Positions 9,185 through 17,578 of a stretch of 64,000 nt of DNA are shown piece by piece. The notes below the pieces were generated by a model that was not told the origin of the DNA, made no database searches, and saw only the letters and a program-made list of their open reading frames with translations. This stretch comes from Arthrobacter sp042667405 (GTDB lineage: Bacteria > Actinomycetota > Actinomycetes > Actinomycetales > Micrococcaceae). A program made the position numbers and the translations under genes. Position 1 is the first letter of the stretch. Every line of letters starts with the position of its first letter. The stretch lies in NCBI RefSeq assembly GCF_042667405.1, contig NZ_JBHVAL010000004.1, positions 62,001 to 126,000 of the forward strand, written 5' to 3'.

Positions 9185-10315
9185 CTACTTCTTCAGTTCG
9201 CCCACGACGTAGTCGATGCTGGCCAGCAGGGCGGAAACATCGTCCGGCTCGATGGCCACGAACGTGGCGATGCGCAACTGGTTGCGGCCGAGCTTGCGGT
9301 ACGGCTCGGTGTCCACCACGCCGTTGGCCCGCAGGACCTTTGCGATGGTGGCGGCGTCGATTGAATCATCGAAGTCGATGGTCGCAATGACGTTGGAGCG
9401 GTCCTCAGCCTTGGCGACGAACGGCGTGGCGTATTCGGATGCTTCGGCCCAGGAGTAGATGCGGCTGGCTGAATCGGCTGTGCGCTTGCTGGCAAAGTCC
9501 AGACCACCGTTGCTGTTCAGCCACTGCACCTGGGCGTCCAGGGTCACCAGCGTGGACAGTGACGGGGTGTTGTACGTCTGGTTCAGCTTGGAGTTGTCGA
9601 TGGCGGTCTGCAGGTTCAGGAAGTCCGGGATCCAGCGGTCGCTTGCATTGATGCGCGCGGCGCGCTCCAGCGCGGCGGGGGAGAAGAGGCCGAGCCACAG
9701 GCCGCCGTCGGACGCGAAGTTCTTCTGCGGGGCGAAGTAGTAGACGTCCGCCTCTGCAACATCCACGTCCAGGCCGCCGGCTGCGGAGGTCGCGTCCACC
9801 AGGACGAGCGAACCTTCATCGGCGCCTGCGACGCGCTTCACGGGAGCGGCGACACCCGTGGACGTTTCGTTCTGCGGCCACGCGTAGGTGTCAACGCCTG
9901 CCTCTGCCTGAGCCACGGGGCGGGTGCCCGGTTCTGCCTTGATGACGGACGAGGCCTCAAGGAAGGGGGCCTTGTTGGTGGCCGCAGCAAACTTGGAACC
10001 GAATTCGCCGAAGGAGAGGTGCTGGGCCTTCTTCTCCACCAGGCCGAATGCTGCGACGTCCCAGAACGCGGTGGAACCACCAACGCCGAGCACGACTTCG
10101 TAGCCCTCGGGAGCACGGAAGAATTGGCTGAGGCCCTCGCGGACCGAACCCACCAGGTTCTTGACCGGGGCCTGGCGGTGGGAGGTGCCAAGGATGGTCC
10201 TGGAAGCAGCGGACAAGGCCTCGACTTGCTCCGGGCGGACCTTTGACGGCCCGGCGCCGAAGCGGCCGTCCTTGGGCAGCAGGTCGGCGGGAATGGTGAT
10301 GCTGTTGTCGCTCAC
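9185..10315 (-). CDS. serC: Phosphoserine aminotransferase
   Basis: This 376-residue PLP enzyme converts 3-phosphohydroxypyruvate and glutamate to phosphoserine and 2-oxoglutarate in serine biosynthesis (also used for vitamin B6 in some bacteria). It is of the mycobacterial/actinobacterial SerC type: GPSKVRPEQ near the N-terminus, a GGSTAFWD phosphate-binding loop (79-86), DATSAAGG, and the Schiff-base lysine K198 in FAPQKNFASDGG. It is a stand-alone gene on the minus strand, divergent from ideR across 325 bases. Confidence 0.95.
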   Translation of the reverse strand: MSDNSITIPADLLPKDGRFGAGPSKVRPEQVEALSAASRTILGTSHRQAPVKNLVGSVREGLSQFFRAPEGYEVVLGVGGSTAFWDVAAFGLVEKKAQHLSFGEFGSKFAAATNKAPFLEASSVIKAEPGTRPVAQAEAGVDTYAWPQNETSTGVAAPVKRVAGADEGSLVLVDATSAAGGLDVDVAEADVYYFAPQKNFASDGGLWLGLFSPAALERAARINASDRWIPDFLNLQTAIDNSKLNQTYNTPSLSTLVTLDAQVQWLNSNGGLDFASKRTADSASRIYSWAEASEYATPFVAKAEDRSNVIATIDFDDSIDAATIAKVLRANGVVDTEPYRKLGRNQLRIATFVAIEPDDVSALLASIDYVVGELKK

Positions 10316-10459
10316 GGTGGCTCCAATGTGTATCGGTCAAAGATGGGAGGTGGCAGGTGGCATCAACTGCCCCTTCGACTCCCCAATTCTGCCTGACGAG
10401 GCGCGCGTGCGGGAACCTGCGGTCGTTATAGTCCGCCACGTGGAACGAGGACCAACCGG

Positions 10460-10500
10460 ATGCGACTGGAATGCGACTGGAATGCGACCAGGATGCGGGC
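10460..10500. repeat. 11-bp tandem repeat in the serC-ideR intergenic region
   Basis: Units start at 10460, 10471 and 10482 (ATGCGACTGGA twice, then ATGCGACCAGG), with a partial fourth ATGCGGGC. One unit is about one helical turn, so repeated binding on the same DNA face is possible. The 325-base gap otherwise holds the two divergent promoters, which I could not place confidently. Confidence 0.75.
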
Positions 10501-10640
10501 AAAATTATCCGGAGTAATTCCAAATAAGCTAAGCTGGGAGCTGGCGTTCATAGGGTGGCGGTGGCACCGCCTGCCCTGGCATGGGACGCGGTACGGTGGA
10601 GATTACGCAACAAAACTGCGTTCGAGGAGAGCTGAGCTGG

Positions 10641-11336
10641 ATGACGGATCTGATCGATACCACTGAGATGTATCTTCGGACCATTTTGGAGCTTGAAGAA
10701 GAGAACATTGTGGCGCTCAGGGCCCGCATTGCCGAACGCCTGCGGCACTCCGGCCCCACGGTCTCCCAGACCATCGGACGGATGGAGCGCGATGGCCTGG
10801 TGATCGTCTCAAACGACCGCCACCTTGAACTGACCGAGGTTGGACGCAAGCGCGCCACTGAAGTCATGCGCAAACACCGTTTGGCCGAGCGTCTCCTGGC
10901 AGACGTCATCGGTCTCGACTGGGCCTACGTGCACGATGAAGCGTGCCGCTGGGAGCATGTGATGAGCGAGCGCGTCGAACGCCGCCTCTACGAACTCCTT
11001 GAACACCCCACGGAGTCTCCCTACGGCAATCCGATTCCCGGACTCGAGGCGCTCGGTGGTCTCACCGGTCAGCAGTTCCCCCGGATCGATGTCAACCTCC
11101 TCCAGGCCATGGACGGCTACGCTTCGGATTCCCGGGTGGTCATCACCCGGCTGGCGGAACCCATCCAGGTTGAGCCCGAGCTGCTGACCCAATTGGACGA
11201 AGGCGGCATCCGTCCCGGGGCCCCTGTTTCCCTTGAACGGGTTGGCGAGTACATCTCCGTCCGGGTGCCCGGCATTGAGGGCGCACTGGAACTTCCTCCG
11301 GAAGTTGCCGCGCACGTCTTCGTGTCACTGAACTGA
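10641..11336 (+). CDS. ideR: Iron-dependent regulator, DtxR/IdeR family
   Basis: This 231-residue metal-activated repressor has an N-terminal winged helix (about 1-73), a dimerisation/metal domain (74-140) and an SH3-like domain (about 150-230). All metal ligands are at DtxR numbering: M10, C102, E105 and H106 (primary site), and H79, E83 and H98 (ancillary site), with E173 and Q176 from the SH3-like domain. This strongly supports an Fe(II)-sensing rather than Mn(II)-sensing protein. The ATG follows GAGGAGA at about 10 bases; an upstream in-frame start is unnecessary. No IdeR box was seen elsewhere in the window. Confidence 0.95.
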   Translation: MTDLIDTTEMYLRTILELEEENIVALRARIAERLRHSGPTVSQTIGRMERDGLVIVSNDRHLELTEVGRKRATEVMRKHRLAERLLADVIGLDWAYVHDEACRWEHVMSERVERRLYELLEHPTESPYGNPIPGLEALGGLTGQQFPRIDVNLLQAMDGYASDSRVVITRLAEPIQVEPELLTQLDEGGIRPGAPVSLERVGEYISVRVPGIEGALELPPEVAAHVFVSLN

Positions 11337-11471
11337 CCGGTCGCTTTCCAAGGCCGAACGCCTGGTGACAAACCTCACTTTTGGGCGGCCCGCGAGCGTG
11401 TGACCTGCACTTTTTGGGAAAGAGTGATAAGGGCCCATCGCTGCAGGCGCGTTTTCCGTTGATAACGAATT

Positions 11472-11500
11472 TATTACCAAGGGGCTTAATCCCCTATAGT
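11472..11500 (+). promoter_or_regulatory. Putative promoter of the riboswitch-M23 transcript
   Basis: TATAGT (11495-11500) is a good -10. It is preceded directly by a small palindrome GGGGCTTAATCCCC. The -35 is poorly defined. The position, about 40 bases before the riboswitch aptamer, fits. Confidence 0.4.
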
Positions 11501-11539
11501 TATCTACTAGCGCTGATACCAAAGCGTTACCTGATCCGG

Positions 11540-11760
11540 AGCCGAGCTCTGCCAGCGGATTGGGTGAACCACCACCACTGGCAGAGGCGGGGGAACCACA
11601 AGCGGCTGTCTAGAGAAGCAGCCTTGGGGTGAAGTCCGCAGCAGAAGTACCCACTAACGCAAGTCCCCTTTGGGATACCTGCGTGCCATGAGTGCTTCGT
11701 GCGGACCGGGTCTTTGAACTCTCTGACCCGAATCCGACAGCTAACTTCGCAGGCTTTTGA
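11540..11760 (+). ncRNA. c-di-AMP riboswitch (ydaO/yuaA type), first copy
   Basis: Conserved pieces in order are GGGGGAACCAC (around 11590), CTTGGGGTGAAG (around 11625) and CCGAATCCGACAGCTAACTTC then GCAGGC (around 11730-11755), the signature of the ydaO-yuaA aptamer. It ends immediately before the ribosome-binding site of the M23 peptidase gene, so control of translation or early transcription is likely. In known members, c-di-AMP binding turns the gene off. Confidence 0.9.
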
Positions 11761-11774
11761 GAGAGGAACAGAGT

Positions 11775-12611
11775 TTGACATCGCAGAACGTCAGGGGCCG
11801 CCGTCGTGCGTCCGGCCCCGCTACTGAGCTGCGGCCAGCCCGCGTCGTATCGGAGATCCGGCCCCGCGACACCGACCGCCAGGTGCGCCGCCGTAAGAGC
11901 CCGTTGCGCCAGGTTGCCGACTTCGCCGCAGCCAGTGGCGTCGGGCAGAAGGCCGGAGTCGCGCTTGCCGCCACCGGACTTGCCCTGACTGTCGGCCTGC
12001 CGGCTACCAGCCCCGTATTGGCTACTTCGGAATCAGGCCAGACCGAGTCGGCTCTCGCAGTTGGCGGCCCCGTGGGCAGCCAACCTGAGGTTTCCGCGGC
12101 AGCATCAGCCAAAATCGACTTCAGCCGTGCGGCCGTTGCCACCGCGGCGGACCCCGACGGAAAGCTGAAGCAACTGCTCAGCGCCCAGTCTGTCGGCAGC
12201 ATCCAGCGCGCCTCTTCCGCGGGCACCCTTGGCAGCCCCCTTGACTCCCTGGCCACGGCTTCGCCCTTCGGTTACCGGGTCAGCCCCCTGACCGGCGGAG
12301 CCGGCGACTTCCACCGCGGCCAGGACTTCGTGGCCCAGTGCGGTACGGCCGTGCATGCGGCGGCTGCGGGCAAAGTGACCTTTGCGGGATGGCACGAGTA
12401 TGGCGGAGGCAATCGCGTCGTAGTGGACCACGGCAACGGCCTGGAGACCACGTACAACCATCTGTCTTCGTTCAGCGTGCAGGTGGGCCAGACGGTCAAC
12501 CGTGGCGACACCGTAGCCCTCAGCGGCACAACGGGCGCTTCCACCGGCTGCCACCTCCACTTCGAGGTCCAGGTCAACGGCGAAGTCGTCGACCCCATGG
12601 GCTGGCTCTAA
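11775..12611 (+). CDS. Secreted M23-family metallopeptidase
   Basis: This 278-residue predicted peptidoglycan endopeptidase has an unusually long basic N-terminus (about 57 residues), then a hydrophobic export segment (about 58-83), a linker, and the LytM/M23 domain (about 165-278). Zn ligands are visible: H180 and D184 in HRGQD and the CHLHFE motif (H260, H262). The TTG start is preferred because GAGAGGAAC lies just upstream, directly after the riboswitch; an in-frame upstream TTG would lie inside the riboswitch end. It should be regulated by c-di-AMP. Confidence 0.9.
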   Translation: MTSQNVRGRRRASGPATELRPARVVSEIRPRDTDRQVRRRKSPLRQVADFAAASGVGQKAGVALAATGLALTVGLPATSPVLATSESGQTESALAVGGPVGSQPEVSAAASAKIDFSRAAVATAADPDGKLKQLLSAQSVGSIQRASSAGTLGSPLDSLATASPFGYRVSPLTGGAGDFHRGQDFVAQCGTAVHAAAAGKVTFAGWHEYGGGNRVVVDHGNGLETTYNHLSSFSVQVGQTVNRGDTVALSGTTGASTGCHLHFEVQVNGEVVDPMGWL

Positions 12612-12661
12612 GCCACCTGATGGTCCTCTCTCGCATTGATGACACGTCTCGTGACCTGAAT

Positions 12662-12688
12662 GTGACATTCGCTTTCAATTGTTATAAC
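12662..12688 (+). promoter_or_regulatory. Putative promoter of the second riboswitch transcript
   Basis: GTGACA (12662-12667) and TATAAC (12683-12688) resemble -35 and -10 boxes, with a slightly short 15-base spacer. It lies about 50 bases before the second riboswitch. Confidence 0.5.
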
Positions 12689-12736
12689 CTTCAGAGCGCA
12701 TCGGCTTTTTAGGGGGCCGGTGCACTTGAGTGGATT

Positions 12737-12918
12737 GCCTAGCTCTGCCACCACTCGAGGTCCGTTCGCAAAAATCGTCTGGCAGGGGCGGGGGAACCAC
12801 TTTTGGTCTTCGATTGAAGGCCTTGGGGTTAAGTCGCAAAGCTTCCCAGGAAGCAACGCGGCCGGATGACTCCCATCCGAATCCGACAGCTCACCTCGCA
12901 GGCATTGGGAGAGGCTAC
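12737..12918 (+). ncRNA. c-di-AMP riboswitch (ydaO/yuaA type), second copy
   Basis: It has the same conserved blocks as the first copy: CGGGGGAACCAC (around 12790), CCTTGGGGTTAAG (around 12822) and CCGAATCCGACAGCTCACCTC with GCAGGC (around 12880-12905). It ends just before the GTG of the NlpC/P60 gene. Between aptamer blocks the two copies differ, so they are diverged paralogues rather than a recent duplication. Confidence 0.9.
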
Positions 12919-12922
12919 CTAC

Positions 12923-13654
12923 GTGTCATCACGCACTACCCCTGCGCGCCACCGCGCTGAAACGGTTCGTTCGAACCCGTTGAACACCCTTTCGAAGGCT
13001 GTTTCATCCAACGCCGGTACCATGGGCCGCCAGGCCGCCGTTCTGGCAGCAGCCTCAGGCCTCGTCCTCACCGTCGGACTGCCGGCCAACGCCGCTGACA
13101 CCGATGTCACCACATCGGAAGTTTCCAGCGCCCAGCAGCTGGCTGCCACCGCGGTGGTCACGGCAGAGCCCACAGCCACCGTTTCCTTCGAGAGCCCGGT
13201 CGTGGCAACCAAGGAAGCTCCCAAGGTCGTCCAGCGGGCAGCCCAGGTGACCGAGCGCACCGCCGATGACGCCACGGCCGTCACCGCCAAGTCCTTCGAA
13301 ACCAAGGATTCTGCTGCAAGCGCGGCTGCATCAGGGCTTGCCGCCATCGCCTACACCGGAATCGGCTCCCCCTACGTGTGGGGCGGTACCACCCCCGCCG
13401 GCTGGGACTGCTCCGGCTTCACCCAGTGGGTCTACGCGCAGGCCGGCATCAGCATCCCCCGCGTGAACGCCTGGACGGCCATGAAGGCCACCAGCACCCC
13501 CCAGCCTGGTGACCTTGTCATGCAGAACGGCGGAGCCCACGTGGGCATCTACGTCGGCAACGGCATGATGATCAGCGCTTTGAACCCCGGCCAGGGCACC
13601 CTGCTGCATTCCGTGGCCTCCACGGGCACGTCCTCGTTCTTTACCCTCCGCTAA
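12923..13654 (+). CDS. Secreted NlpC/P60 peptidoglycan hydrolase
   Basis: The 243-residue protein has a basic 35-residue N-terminus followed by a hydrophobic export segment ending near ANAA (56-59), a linker, and a C-terminal NlpC/P60 cysteine peptidase domain (about 138-243). The nucleophile is C163 in DCSGF, with H206 in HVGIYVG and N221 as plausible further active-site residues. The GTG start follows GGGAGAGG. Family members cut D-gamma-glutamyl-diaminopimelate or -lysine stem peptide bonds. Its N-terminal 59 residues are clearly related to those of the next gene. Confidence 0.9.
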   Translation: MSSRTTPARHRAETVRSNPLNTLSKAVSSNAGTMGRQAAVLAAASGLVLTVGLPANAADTDVTTSEVSSAQQLAATAVVTAEPTATVSFESPVVATKEAPKVVQRAAQVTERTADDATAVTAKSFETKDSAASAAASGLAAIAYTGIGSPYVWGGTTPAGWDCSGFTQWVYAQAGISIPRVNAWTAMKATSTPQPGDLVMQNGGAHVGIYVGNGMMISALNPGQGTLLHSVASTGTSSFFTLR

Positions 13655-13702
13655 AACCCGATTCGGGGTTGGCTGGCGTACCCCTGCCGGTCGGCCCGCT
13701 AC

Positions 13703-13727
13703 CCGCAGGTACCCCAACTGCCTGCGG
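13703..13727 (+). other. Hairpin in the leader of the third hydrolase gene
   Basis: CCGCAGG (13703-13709) and CCTGCGG (13721-13727) form a perfect 7-bp stem with an 11-base loop, ending 18 bases before the ATG. There is no T-run. A second imperfect hairpin (AACCCGATTCGGGGTT) overlaps the preceding stop region. This leader contains no riboswitch, unlike the two preceding genes. Confidence 0.5.
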
Positions 13728-13745
13728 ATACGAAAGAGAAAAACA

Positions 13746-14519
13746 ATGACCAGTGCAAACAAAGTTGCACGGCACCGCGCTGAGGCCCCCAAGACCAGCT
13801 CGCTTGCCGTGATCGCCAAGGCCGTAAGCGTCAACGCCGGTGGCGTCGGCCGTCAGGCAGCAGTCATCGCCGCAGCTTCAGGTTTGGTCCTGACCAGCGG
13901 TATCGCTGCCAACGCTGCTGAATCGAGCGTGGACCGCGAGTCCACGGCGACCACCGCCCTCGATGTCCAGTCGGTTGCCCAGGCTACGATCGCCGCGGAC
14001 TCCACGGTCGCCATCTCTTATGAGCGCCCTGTTGTCACCACGGTGGAAGCTCCGGCTCCCGTGGTGGAGGAAGCTCCCGCGAAGGTTGAGGCCAAGGCGC
14101 CCAAGACCGCCACGGCTCCGGCTACCAACGCCACAGTTGCAGTCAACGCCGCAACCCCGGCACCTGCCGCTCCGGCAGCCTCCAGCGGGCTTGGCGCAGC
14201 CATTGCCGCTGCCGCCTACGCCCAGCTCGGCGTCACGCAGGATTGCACCATGCTGGTCACCAACTCGCTCGCTGCTGTTGGCATCCACTTCCACGACTGG
14301 CCCGCCGGCTACCTCTCCCTGGGCCGTACCGTCAGCGCAGCGGAAGCGCAACCCGGCGACCTCGCCTACTACGCCAACGGCGGTCTGGCCGGACAGGCAC
14401 ACATCGCTGTTTACGTTGGCAACGGCATGGCAGTCCACGGTGGATGGAACGGATCCACCACGGCACTGTTCAGCGTCAACGTCGGCTCCGGACCGGTATT
14501 CATCCGCGTCAACGGCTAG
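13746..14519 (+). CDS. Secreted NlpC/P60-like cysteine peptidase domain protein
   Basis: The 257-residue protein has an N-terminal export region nearly identical in pattern to the previous protein (ARHRAE, GRQAAVIAAASGLVLT), an Ala/Pro/Val-rich linker (about 95-147) and a C-terminal domain with C167 (TQDCTML), H219 (AHIAVYVGNG) and H231. The nucleophile motif is DCT rather than DCSGF, so the domain is a divergent CHAP/NlpC-like one and its activity is less certain. The ATG follows GAAAGAGAAAAAC. Confidence 0.82.
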   Translation: MTSANKVARHRAEAPKTSSLAVIAKAVSVNAGGVGRQAAVIAAASGLVLTSGIAANAAESSVDRESTATTALDVQSVAQATIAADSTVAISYERPVVTTVEAPAPVVEEAPAKVEAKAPKTATAPATNATVAVNAATPAPAAPAASSGLGAAIAAAAYAQLGVTQDCTMLVTNSLAAVGIHFHDWPAGYLSLGRTVSAAEAQPGDLAYYANGGLAGQAHIAVYVGNGMAVHGGWNGSTTALFSVNVGSGPVFIRVNG

Positions 14520-14533
14520 CCACAGACTCCCAG

Positions 14534-14573
14534 GAACACCCCGCAGGCAATTGCCGGCGGGGTGTTCTGCTTT
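14534..14573 (+). terminator. Rho-independent terminator after the cell-wall hydrolase genes
   Basis: GAACACCCCGC (14534-14544) pairs perfectly with GCGGGGTGTTC (14557-14567). The loop itself contains the palindrome GGCAATTGCC. TGCTTT follows. Confidence 0.9.
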
Positions 14574-14736
14574 AACCGCGCATGAATTTTTGCAGACACT
14601 GTGAGCGGATCGACAAATAAATTCGTTGATACGGCATATAAGTGCTTACCCTTGTGTTGTCGATCCACAGCCCGTACATGCAGAGGGCAGCCGGCCCTCG
14701 TGCCCCTGACGGGTGCGGCCGTGAAGAGGTACGTGC

Positions 14737-15237
14737 ATGCGCACACTCGTTCTGAATGCTGGATATGAACCGCTGGCGGTTATTACCTTCCGCCGGGCGC
14801 TGGTCCTTGTGCTCACTGGGAAAGCTAGCGTTGTGGCCGAAGGCGACGAGCCTGTCGTCGGGCCACAGGAGATTCTCGGACGCCCCTCCGTGATCCTCCT
14901 GAACCGCTACATCCGTCCCAAGTACAACAGGATCACTGCCGTGAGCCGTCGCGGAGTTCTTCGCCGCGATGGCCATCGTTGCGCCTATTGCGGGAAAACA
15001 GCCCACACCATAGACCACGTCCACCCCAAATCCAGGGGCGGCGCGGATTCCTGGGAAAACCTGGTTGCGGCGTGCTTGAAATGCAATAACGCCAAGAGCG
15101 ACCACACACTGGCTGAAATGGGATGGAAACTCCGTTTCAAACCCGGTGTGCCCCAGGGGACCATGTGGCAGATCAAAGAACTCGAGAAACCTGCGCCGGA
15201 CTGGGACCCGTTCCTGCTTCCGGAATCCGCTGCCTGA
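14737..15237 (+). CDS. HNH endonuclease family protein
   Basis: The 166-residue protein has a C-terminal HNH domain (about 75-125). C82 and C85 (CAYC) and C113 and C116 (CLKC) form a structural zinc site, with DH at 93-94, and N108. The N-terminal 70 residues (MRTLVLNAGYEPLAVITFRR) match the common actinobacterial stand-alone HNH protein rather than a mobile-element nuclease. Its cellular role is not established. It is preceded by a 163-base gap with no clear regulatory element. Confidence 0.88.
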   Translation: MRTLVLNAGYEPLAVITFRRALVLVLTGKASVVAEGDEPVVGPQEILGRPSVILLNRYIRPKYNRITAVSRRGVLRRDGHRCAYCGKTAHTIDHVHPKSRGGADSWENLVAACLKCNNAKSDHTLAEMGWKLRFKPGVPQGTMWQIKELEKPAPDWDPFLLPESAA

Positions 15238-15267
15238 TCGATTTCTGCTGAGCTCCGGCCGCCCGGG

Positions 15268-15273
15268 TACTCT
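15268..15273 (+). promoter_or_regulatory. Putative -10 box for a leaderless mobA-like transcript
   Basis: TACTCT ends 6 bases before the ATG, and no usable Shine-Dalgarno sequence is present. This fits leaderless initiation, common in Actinobacteria. No good -35 is seen. Confidence 0.35.
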
Positions 15274-15279
15274 GGGCGG

Positions 15280-16173
15280 ATGGAGTTCAACGCCGTGATT
15301 CTGGCGGGTGGCAGGGCCACCCGCCTCGGGGGCGTGCCCAAGCCATCGTTGAAGTACGACGGCGGCACCCTCCTTTCGCATGCCCTCGAGGCTGTGCGGG
15401 GTGCGGCGGCCGTGGTTGTGGTGGGACCTGATGCCAACGGTGAATCGCTGCCGGAATCGGTCCTTGTTGCGCGCGAGGAGCCGGCCTTTGCCGGCCCCGC
15501 GGCTGCGATTGCAGCAGGGTTGGCTGCCTTGGAGGAAGGCCCGGCCTCCAAATGGACTCTGGTTCTGGCCTGCGATATGCCCAAAGCCTCGGAGGGCCTA
15601 GGCAGGCTATGGGAGGCACTCGAGGCGAATCCCTCGGTTGAAGGGGCGATGGCGGTATCCGTTGACGGCCGCAAGCAGCCTTTGTTGGGGGTCTACAGCA
15701 CCGCTGCCCTGGAACGGGAAGTGGACGCGGCGTCGCACGGTTCCGGGTTAAGCAACTCACCTGTGTTCAAGCTGCTTGCTAGGCTGAACCTGCTGGATGT
15801 TGGCGTCCCCGCAGGGTCTACCGATGACGTGGATACGTGGGAGGACGCCGCGGCCTTGGGTATTGACTACGATGTGGAGGCGGACGTGAAGAGCCAGGAA
15901 GAGACGCTCGAGGATTGGTGCCGCACTTTGCTGCAGGCCTTTGAGCTCGAGGGCGTGGAAGTGGACATTAATGAGGTGCTCGCTGTGGCAGGAGTGGCCG
16001 CGCACTCCGTGGTCCGCCCGGCTGCCCCGCTCACTACCTTCATTGCAGGCTACGCCGCAGGCATGGCCCGTGGCATTGGCCAGGCCAGCGATGATGCCTC
16101 CATGAACGCCGCTCTGGACCTGGCCCGCAAAATAGCCAAGGAGTACTCGGAGTCCGGGACTGACGCCGAATGA
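15280..16173 (+). CDS. mobA: MobA-like nucleotidyltransferase fused to a DUF6457-type domain
   Basis: The 297-residue protein starts with a nucleotidyltransferase domain (about 1-195), with LAGGRATRLGGVPKPSL near the N-terminus and D99 in LACDMP as the metal ligand. It is predicted to add GMP to molybdenum cofactor. A separate helical domain (about 205-297; TLEDWCRTLLQAF) resembles DUF6457, often found alone in Moco loci. The usual MobA signature is altered (GRATR, and KPS instead of DK), so substrate identity is inferred from the next genes. It overlaps moeA by 4 bases. Confidence 0.85.
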   Translation: MEFNAVILAGGRATRLGGVPKPSLKYDGGTLLSHALEAVRGAAAVVVVGPDANGESLPESVLVAREEPAFAGPAAAIAAGLAALEEGPASKWTLVLACDMPKASEGLGRLWEALEANPSVEGAMAVSVDGRKQPLLGVYSTAALEREVDAASHGSGLSNSPVFKLLARLNLLDVGVPAGSTDDVDTWEDAAALGIDYDVEADVKSQEETLEDWCRTLLQAFELEGVEVDINEVLAVAGVAAHSVVRPAAPLTTFIAGYAAGMARGIGQASDDASMNAALDLARKIAKEYSESGTDAE

Positions 16174-17513
16174 CGGAGGCCCCGGGCGGGGGCCATCACG
16201 CGGCTCACACATGGCAGGAAGCCCGGCAACGCGCGTTCGATGTCGCCACGCCCATTCCCTCGGGTCCGGTCCCGCTGAAGGCCGCGCTGGGCCGTACCCT
16301 GGCGTCGGACGCCTTGGCGGTCCAGGACATGCCGCACTACGCGTCCTCCGCCATGGACGGCTGGGCAGTTAACGGAAGCGCTCCGTGGATCCTGAGCGAA
16401 CCTGGCCAAAGACTGGCGCCCCACCAAGCAAGCCCGATTGTCACGGGAGGCCTGGTACCTCCCGGTGCCAAGGCGGTGCTTCGGAGTGAGAGTGGTGTCA
16501 TCACCACGGACGACGACGGCCTGCCGCTTCTCGGGCTTGGCGGCACCGCCAAGCCCGGGGAACCGCGCAACGGCCAACACATCCGTAAAGCCGCGGAAGA
16601 GGCCGCAGCCGGGGACGTCCTGCTCAAAGCCGGAACGGTGGTAAATCCCGCCCACATCGCCCTGGCGGCCCTCGCGGGCCTCGACCACCTGGACGTTGTG
16701 GGCAAACCCTTGGTCCGGTTCCTCCTGACCGGATCCGAGGTAGTTGAGCGTGGGGTTCCACAGCCTGGCCAAGTACGGGACACCTTCGGGCCACAGCTTG
16801 GTCCCGTGGTGGAACTCCTGGGCGGTATCGCTGGGGAGCAGCTCAGGGTGGGCGACAGCTACGAGGAGTGGCTGGCCGCGCTCCAGGACACAGAGCCTGC
16901 ACCCGGTGATCCGGACGCAGAAGCAGAGCCGCCTGCCGACGTCGTTATTTCCACGGGCGGGACCGGACGTTCCGGCACGGACCATTTCCGGCGGGCTGTG
17001 GCCGAACTCGGGGGCCAACTGCTGATTGACGGCATCGCGATGCGGCCGGGGCACCCTGCCGTATTGGCAGAGTTGCCGGATGGCCGTTTCGTCGTGGGGC
17101 TGCCAGGGAATCCTTTGGCGGCGATGATGGCCTTGTTCACCATCGGGGCACCCCTGCTTGCGGCGCTTGGGCACAGTCACCTGGACGACGTTGGAGAGGT
17201 GCCCTGCGGTACCACCATCGATGCGGAGCCGGGGCGGACAAGGCTGATGCCATTCAAGCTTGTCTACGGCCTGGCATCGCCTGCCCAGCATTCGGGACCG
17301 GGAATGATGCGTGGGCTCGCCGGTGCGGACGGAGTGATGGTGGTTCCACCGCATGGAGTCCAGCTGGGCGAACCTGTCCCTGCTTTTCCCTTGCCGTGGG
17401 CTCGGGCGCTGCCTGTGCCCAAAGCACCCGGGGACAAGACCCGGAAGACGGCAGCGCGCCCGCAGCGGAAGACGTCGTCGGGGCCTGTGGACTGGAGCGG
17501 ACTGGACGCCTGA
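16170..17513 (+). CDS. moeA: Molybdopterin molybdotransferase MoeA
   Basis: This 447-residue enzyme inserts molybdate into adenylated molybdopterin. Its MoeA features are SSAMDGWAV near the N-terminus, TGGLVPPGAKAV, a variable middle, LLTGSEVV, the catalytic-domain motif STGGTGRSGTDHF, and GLPGNPLAAMMALF. It is about 40 residues longer than E. coli MoeA (411 aa). The ATGA overlap with the mobA-like gene implies coupled translation, and the molybdoenzyme gene lies 65 bases downstream. Confidence 0.93.
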   Translation: MTEAPGGGHHAAHTWQEARQRAFDVATPIPSGPVPLKAALGRTLASDALAVQDMPHYASSAMDGWAVNGSAPWILSEPGQRLAPHQASPIVTGGLVPPGAKAVLRSESGVITTDDDGLPLLGLGGTAKPGEPRNGQHIRKAAEEAAAGDVLLKAGTVVNPAHIALAALAGLDHLDVVGKPLVRFLLTGSEVVERGVPQPGQVRDTFGPQLGPVVELLGGIAGEQLRVGDSYEEWLAALQDTEPAPGDPDAEAEPPADVVISTGGTGRSGTDHFRRAVAELGGQLLIDGIAMRPGHPAVLAELPDGRFVVGLPGNPLAAMMALFTIGAPLLAALGHSHLDDVGEVPCGTTIDAEPGRTRLMPFKLVYGLASPAQHSGPGMMRGLAGADGVMVVPPHGVQLGEPVPAFPLPWARALPVPKAPGDKTRKTAARPQRKTSSGPVDWSGLDA

Positions 17514-17578
17514 GTGCGAGTGCGCTGCAGTGTTACTTGTGGCGGAAACCGCCGGCTGCGAGGTGCAATGATGGACTC

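Noticed and set aside
14737..15237. HNH protein considered as part of a mobile intron or phage
   Set aside because: No intron, integrase or flanking repeat; the sequence matches the common stand-alone actinobacterial protein.
16050..17354. Minus-strand frame opposite moeA
   Set aside because: moeA motifs on the plus strand are certain.
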